Shown one piece after another: positions 16,891-20,010 of a stretch of DNA of 20,010 nucleotides; the stretch's first letter is position 1; every line of letters begins with the position of its first letter. The stretch is from assembly GCA_036271855.1 (NCBI GenBank), contig DATAZV010000065.1, positions 1 to 20,010 on the forward strand. The letters run 5' to 3'. The notes beneath the pieces were generated by a model. The model was not told the DNA's origin, searched no databases, and worked only from the letters and a program-made list of their open reading frames with translations. The position numbers and the translations under genes are program-made. This DNA is from JAQGMJ01 sp036271855. GTDB taxonomy: Bacteria > Pseudomonadota > Gammaproteobacteria > Burkholderiales > JAEUOS01.

Positions 16891-17943
16891 TCACTCGTAG
16901 TCCTCCTCGCCGCTGAAATAAAACTCCCCGGCGCCGACGGCGAATCGTGGCCGGTTGTCGCGCAACCAGGGCGGGTTGTAGCCGGGCTCCATGCGCGGGC
17001 GCACGGTCCGCCCGGGGCCGATGCGCTGGTTCGGCGCCAACCCGGCGGCGGCAGCCTCGCACGCCTGCTGCTCCTGCTGCCTTTTCTTTTCCTGATACAG
17101 GTTCCACGCCTTGAAGCGCCCGCCGTAGGCGGCGTTCGGGTCCTTCTTGAAGTTGTAGCCGGGCTCGTAAGGGGAAGGCGGCGCATCGGGGTCGTGGCTC
17201 GGTGCTTCGGCCGGCTGCGCGGGCGTGGCCGGTGCTGCTTTTGCTTTCTCCGCAACCGCATGCATGGGTTCTACGAGTCCGGGCCGCAGCGCCGCCTTTG
17301 CTGCAACCTCGGCCTGTTCGATCTGCGCTGCCGCCAGCGCCACCGGGTCTACTGGCGCGGCATCATCGGCTGCGGCCGGCGTCTCTTGCGGCGGCGGCTC
17401 GTTCCAGCCCGGTGCCAGGCGGAACGCTTGCGGCGCTACGCGCGACGCGGGTATTCGCGCTACCCGCTGTGGCACCTCGTCTTCCGCGGGTGCCGCGTCA
17501 CGCCCGAACACCTCCACCTGCAGCCTGAGCATTTCCAGGTAGCGCTTTTCCAGCACCGCCAGCGCGGCGTTGCGCGGCGCCTGGCGCACCCGCACATTGC
17601 CTTTCATGTCGTAGGACAGGCTGAGCACCGTGCGGGTCTCGGCGCTGAGCTGGTGCAGGGGAACCGGCTTGCTGTCGGTGTCGAGCAGCACGCCGGGGTC
17701 GAAAAAGGCTTCGCGGGCGCGCGCCTTGAGGATGTCGAAGCCGTTGATTTTCAGTTCGGCGTAGCGGTCCGCCGTCGCCAGGGCGATACGCTCGCACACC
17801 AGGGGATTTTTCATCAGCGCGCAGGCCTGCGAGCCGCGCGTCTTGCCGGAGTAGCCGGCGCGGCGGGCGGCGGCGCTGGCGTTATGGTCGAGCAGGTATT
17901 CGTGGACAAAGCGCTCCTGCCGGGCGCTCAAGGGTTTGGGCAT
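16891..17943 (-). CDS. Terminase small subunit-like protein with long C-terminal extension
   Basis: 350 residues. Residues 1-145 look like a phage terminase small subunit (DNA-recognition partner of the packaging motor): LSARQERFVHEYLLDHNASAAARRAGYSG (5-33, helix-turn-helix), then FDILKARAREAFFDPGVLLD, LHQLSAETRTVLSLSYD and a helical end (RNAALAVLEKRYLEML). Residues about 150-350 are an Ala/Pro/Glu-rich low-complexity stretch and a tail with GYNFKKDPNAAYGGRFKAWN, EPGYNPPWLRDNRPRF and an acidic end. No portal, large terminase or capsid gene is nearby, so this is an orphan or domesticated copy rather than a prophage. The ATG at 17941-17943, with CGAGG upstream, starts at the domain; an earlier in-frame ATG at 17997 adds 18 residues. 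A general DNA-binding role is inferred only. Confidence 0.72.
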   Translation of the reverse strand: MPKPLSARQERFVHEYLLDHNASAAARRAGYSGKTRGSQACALMKNPLVCERIALATADRYAELKINGFDILKARAREAFFDPGVLLDTDSKPVPLHQLSAETRTVLSLSYDMKGNVRVRQAPRNAALAVLEKRYLEMLRLQVEVFGRDAAPAEDEVPQRVARIPASRVAPQAFRLAPGWNEPPPQETPAAADDAAPVDPVALAAAQIEQAEVAAKAALRPGLVEPMHAVAEKAKAAPATPAQPAEAPSHDPDAPPSPYEPGYNFKKDPNAAYGGRFKAWNLYQEKKRQQEQQACEAAAAGLAPNQRIGPGRTVRPRMEPGYNPPWLRDNRPRFAVGAGEFYFSGEEDYE

Positions 17944-18065
17944 GGGGACCTCGGAAAAAGAGGATTCGGGCGGCGCGAATGCGCCCGCCACATGCACCTA
18001 AGATACGCAAGTCGATCAACTAAGTGTGGTTGATTTTTGGGCCGCCGCGCGGGGCATCTGCCAGA

Positions 18066-18085
18066 GGAAAAAAGCCGGTTTTTCC
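18066..18085. repeat. Small inverted repeat in the divergent gap
   Basis: GGAAAAA (18066-18072) pairs with TTTTTCC (18079-18085) across AGCCGG. A second short dyad, ATCAAC (18015-18020) with GTTGAT (18029-18034), lies upstream. Both are in the 239-base gap between the divergent genes starting at 17943 and 18183. They may be regulator sites or weak terminators; no clear promoter pair was found in this gap. Confidence 0.3.
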
Positions 18086-18182
18086 ATGCCGCGACATGAT
18101 TTTGTCAATAATCCGGAAAGCGCGAACCAGCGCTGCGGCGAGCCTGTCCAATTCTTATGTTTTGGGATTTGAAGGAACCATG

Positions 18183-18629
18183 ATGTCGCATCCCGGCAAC
18201 ACATTCTCACGCAACATTCGCGGCAGGCTGCTGGGCATTTGCGCAATGCTGCTGCTGGGCCTGGGCGCGCTGCATGCGCCGGCCGCGCTGGCGGCCCATG
18301 GCGGGCACGGCGGCGGTCATGGCGGCGGCCATCGGGGCGGCGGGCACTGGCATGGTGGGCACTGGCGCGGCGGCGTGTTCATCGGCGGGCCGGTGTTTGC
18401 CGACCCGTTCTGGCCCGGCTACTGGCCCGACTACTATCCGCCCGAAGCCTATGTGCCGCCGCCCGAGACCTATGTGGAAGCGGACCCGGGAGCGCTGCCG
18501 CAGGCGGCGCCGGCGCCGCAACTGTCGCGGGAACAGCGCGAGCAGCGCTTGAACGACATGTGCGCCCGGCATGTGTTCAGGGCGGAGGAGTGCGCCACGC
18601 GGCGGGCGGAGTTGCTCAAGGAGATGTGA
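18183..18629 (+). CDS. Small secreted Gly/His-rich protein, function unknown
   Basis: 148 residues. A signal peptide (RNIRGRLLGICAMLLLGLGA ... APAALA) is followed by a glycine/histidine repeat (HGGHGGGHGGGHRGGGHWHGGHWRGG), then an aromatic/proline stretch (DPFWPGYWPDYYPPEAYVPPPETYVE) and a charged helical end (LSREQREQRLNDMCARHVFRAEECATRRAELLKEM) with two Cys. The His-rich run could bind metal ions, but that is a guess from composition. The product is probably periplasmic or outer-membrane associated. The start is ATG 18183 with AGGA 6 bases upstream; ATG 18180 directly before it is equally possible at tighter spacing, and the in-frame ATG at 18024 would bury the signal peptide. It is divergent from the terminase-like gene. 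Confidence 0.75.
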   Translation: MSHPGNTFSRNIRGRLLGICAMLLLGLGALHAPAALAAHGGHGGGHGGGHRGGGHWHGGHWRGGVFIGGPVFADPFWPGYWPDYYPPEAYVPPPETYVEADPGALPQAAPAPQLSREQREQRLNDMCARHVFRAEECATRRAELLKEM

Positions 18630-18669
18630 TGGCGGATCGCCTTGGCTGCCGGGCGATGCCGGCGCTGCC

Positions 18670-19152
18670 TCACGCGTAGGGCGAGCCGTCCTTGTGCGCG
18701 AACACCCACTTGCCGTTCACCTGCATGGCCTTGATGTCTTGGTCCGGGTAGCTGCCTTCGTCACCCGGCGTGCGGTCGCCGACTTCGAGGTAAAAAACAT
18801 CTTCGGTGGTTTCATTGAGCAGGCGGTGGCCGTTGCCGCTGCCGGCCTTGAATCCTGCGCACATGCCGGGCAAAAGCGGGCGCCGGCCTTCGTCGGTGTG
18901 CAGCGTGGGGCGGCCTTGCAGGATGTAGATGAATTCGTCCTGCCGGGTGTGGGCGTGGCGCAGCGACGAGACGCCGCCGGGGGCGATGCGCGTGAGATTG
19001 ACGCCGAAATTGCTCAGGCCGAAGACTTCGCCGAGCTGGCGCTTTTCGCGGCCGGCCATTTGCGAGGCGAAGGGTTCGGGGTAGACCGAGGGCTTGGCGC
19101 GCAGCGGGACTTCGGTGGCGACGATGGCGACGGGGGTTTGTTTTTCTGGCAT
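18670..19152 (-). CDS. Cupin-domain protein
   Basis: 160 residues, a single small beta-barrel. Cupin motif 1 is GGVSSLRHAHTRQDEFIYILQG (59-80), with metal ligands His66, His68 and Glu73. Motif 2 is PLLPGMCAGFKAGSGNGHRLLN (92-113), with His109 and Asn113. With all four usual metal ligands present it likely binds a divalent metal. Single-domain cupins of this type range from sugar-phosphate isomerases to dioxygenases and sensors, so the activity is unassigned. No signal peptide or membrane segment. It converges on the Gly/His-rich gene, leaving 40 bases between the stops, with only a weak 5-base stem and no T-run. Confidence 0.9.
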   Translation of the reverse strand: MPEKQTPVAIVATEVPLRAKPSVYPEPFASQMAGREKRQLGEVFGLSNFGVNLTRIAPGGVSSLRHAHTRQDEFIYILQGRPTLHTDEGRRPLLPGMCAGFKAGSGNGHRLLNETTEDVFYLEVGDRTPGDEGSYPDQDIKAMQVNGKWVFAHKDGSPYA

Positions 19153-19317
19153 GAGATCTCGCGGACGGATGCTGGGAGCGACCGGGAGATTAGCAGTGGC
19201 AGCGCCGGGCGCAAGTGAAATTTATTGTTGCGTCGCGCGTTGGGTTTCAGGCGACGTGGCCGCGATGCCGGCCACTGCTTTGCGTACCGGAACCTGATGA
19301 CCCCAACAATTGCAGCT

Positions 19318-19641
19318 TCAGCGGATGGGCGCGCCCCTAAGCGGATCGAAATAAAACACCAGGCAAAAAATGATCGAGGCCAGGACGAACAGCCCGGCGG
19401 TATAGGAAAGCCGCACCACGCCCTTTTCATGCAGCTTCAGGTGGAGGAAGCAATAGATCGGCAGGTAGGCCGCCAAGCCGATGCTGCCGACCAGAAAGTC
19501 GTGGTGCATCAGCCGGGAGATCAGGTAGGAGACGGGGCTGTAGAGAACCACCATCAGGATGACGATCACCCAGTATGTCAGCAGCGCGTGCGCGCTGCCG
19601 TCGGGCGGGAGCTGGGAGTCAAACTTGGGGATGAGGGCCAT
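19318..19641 (-). CDS. Small three-helix inner-membrane protein, unknown function
   Basis: 107 residues with three clear hydrophobic segments (about 20-42, 49-68 and 78-98), e.g. LLTYWVIVILMVVLYSPVSYL and AGLFVLASIIFCLVFYF. The loop between helices 1 and 2 carries a HH pair (SRLMHHDF), and the helix 2-3 loop is basic. I recognise no family. Codon use and the hydrophobicity pattern make it a real gene rather than a shadow. The start at 19639-19641 has no Shine-Dalgarno; just upstream is the 10-base tandem repeat at 19650-19677. Confidence 0.72.
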   Translation of the reverse strand: MALIPKFDSQLPPDGSAHALLTYWVIVILMVVLYSPVSYLISRLMHHDFLVGSIGLAAYLPIYCFLHLKLHEKGVVRLSYTAGLFVLASIIFCLVFYFDPLRGAPIR

Positions 19642-19649
19642 AGGCGGGC

Positions 19650-19677
19650 GATGTGTGCCGATGTGTGCCGATGTGTG
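19650..19677. repeat. Short tandem repeat, 10-base unit
   Basis: GATGTGTGCC occurs twice in full and once in part (GATGTGTG) with no changes between copies. It begins 9 bases upstream of the start codon of the small membrane protein on the minus strand, within its untranslated leader. A tract of this kind can change copy number by slippage and so alter leader length. Confidence 0.85.
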
Positions 19678-19782
19678 GTTGTGGCGGCGATTTGCCGGGC
19701 GCCGCGATTGTAGGGCTTGATGGCCCGATCGCTTTTATCAAGGCATATTCTTACACTGACCCCAATTATTTCTCTGCACCCG

Positions 19783-20010
19783 TCATGGATGCACCTTTTC
19801 GTGCTGTTCGAGCATTTGTACGAATTGGGCAATTTTCTTCGCGCGTGTTTCGGCTTTCTTGGCGGTTTGAATCCTGAACAGAACGGCGTATCGGTTGCGG
19901 CCATCCAGGGTTCCAAAGAAGGCCTTGGCGCGCGCGTTGCTGTCCAGCGCGAACTGAAAGTCGCTTGGCACCGTGGCTTTGCTGGCCGAGTCATACGCGG
20001 CGTCCCAGCG
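19783..20010 (-). CDS. YdeI/OmdA-family protein, C-terminal part
   Basis: The frame runs off the right edge, so the N-terminus is missing; 75 residues are visible up to the TGA at 19783-19785. They match the end of the YdeI / OmpD-associated (OmdA, bacteriocin-protection) family: RWDAAYDSASKATVPSDFQF, ALDSNARAKAFFGTLDGRNR, YAVLFRIQTAKKAETRAKKI and a short tail ending in HP. Members are small cytoplasmic proteins associated by name with OmpD and with peptide/bacteriocin protection; the biochemical role is unclear. An internal GTG at 19971 is not the true start because the conserved RWDAAYDS segment lies before it. The 141 bases between it and the next gene (19642-19782) hold the tandem repeat and nothing else recognisable. 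Confidence 0.84.
   Translation of the reverse strand, partial: RWDAAYDSASKATVPSDFQFALDSNARAKAFFGTLDGRNRYAVLFRIQTAKKAETRAKKIAQFVQMLEQHEKVHP

Noticed and set aside
16788..17261. 157-residue minus-strand frame at the end of the terminase-like gene
   Set aside because: Shifted shadow of the 16891-17943 gene that also reads through the REP-like hairpin.

Overview
The window is GC-rich and densely coded, with very long spurious reading frames opposite real genes. The gene order smg-topB-lysR at the left edge, the MaeB-type malic enzyme and the overall gene styles point to a betaproteobacterium of the order Burkholderiales, probably Oxalobacteraceae (Massilia/Janthinobacterium-like). This placement is inferred from gene content; no rRNA or tRNA gene is present to confirm it.

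Left part (1-8695): the 3' end of smg, then topB (DNA topoisomerase III with a lysine/alanine-rich tail) ending at a strong bidirectional terminator. A LysR-type regulator is transcribed divergently from a secreted GlcG/HbpS-like (DUF336) protein, with TTGCA-containing palindromes between them. A second bidirectional terminator separates this from a class I/II PLP aminotransferase (minus strand), which diverges from maeB, a two-domain malic enzyme.

Middle part (8716-16569): two adjacent minus-strand paralogues (8716-9795 and 9987-11141) share an N-terminal domain, a degenerate receiver-like domain that has lost its phospho-acceptor Asp, and a C-terminal helical domain. I cannot assign them to a described system. 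Facing the other way is a compact five-gene run: patatin-like lipase, secreted barnase-type ribonuclease, barstar-type inhibitor, membrane hybrid-free histidine kinase, and a REC-PAS-GGDEF diguanylate cyclase. The kinase and the cyclase look like a two-component pair that outputs c-di-GMP. The patatin appears to be translationally coupled to a 20-codon leader ORF.

Right part (16570-20010): a pair of large inverted-repeat hairpins (REP/BIME-like) lies between convergent genes. It is followed by an orphan terminase-small-subunit-like protein with a long C-terminal extension and no phage neighbours, a small secreted Gly/His-rich protein, a cupin, a three-helix membrane protein, and the 3' end of a YdeI/OmdA-family gene running off the window. 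No tRNA, rRNA, CRISPR array or intact insertion sequence was seen.
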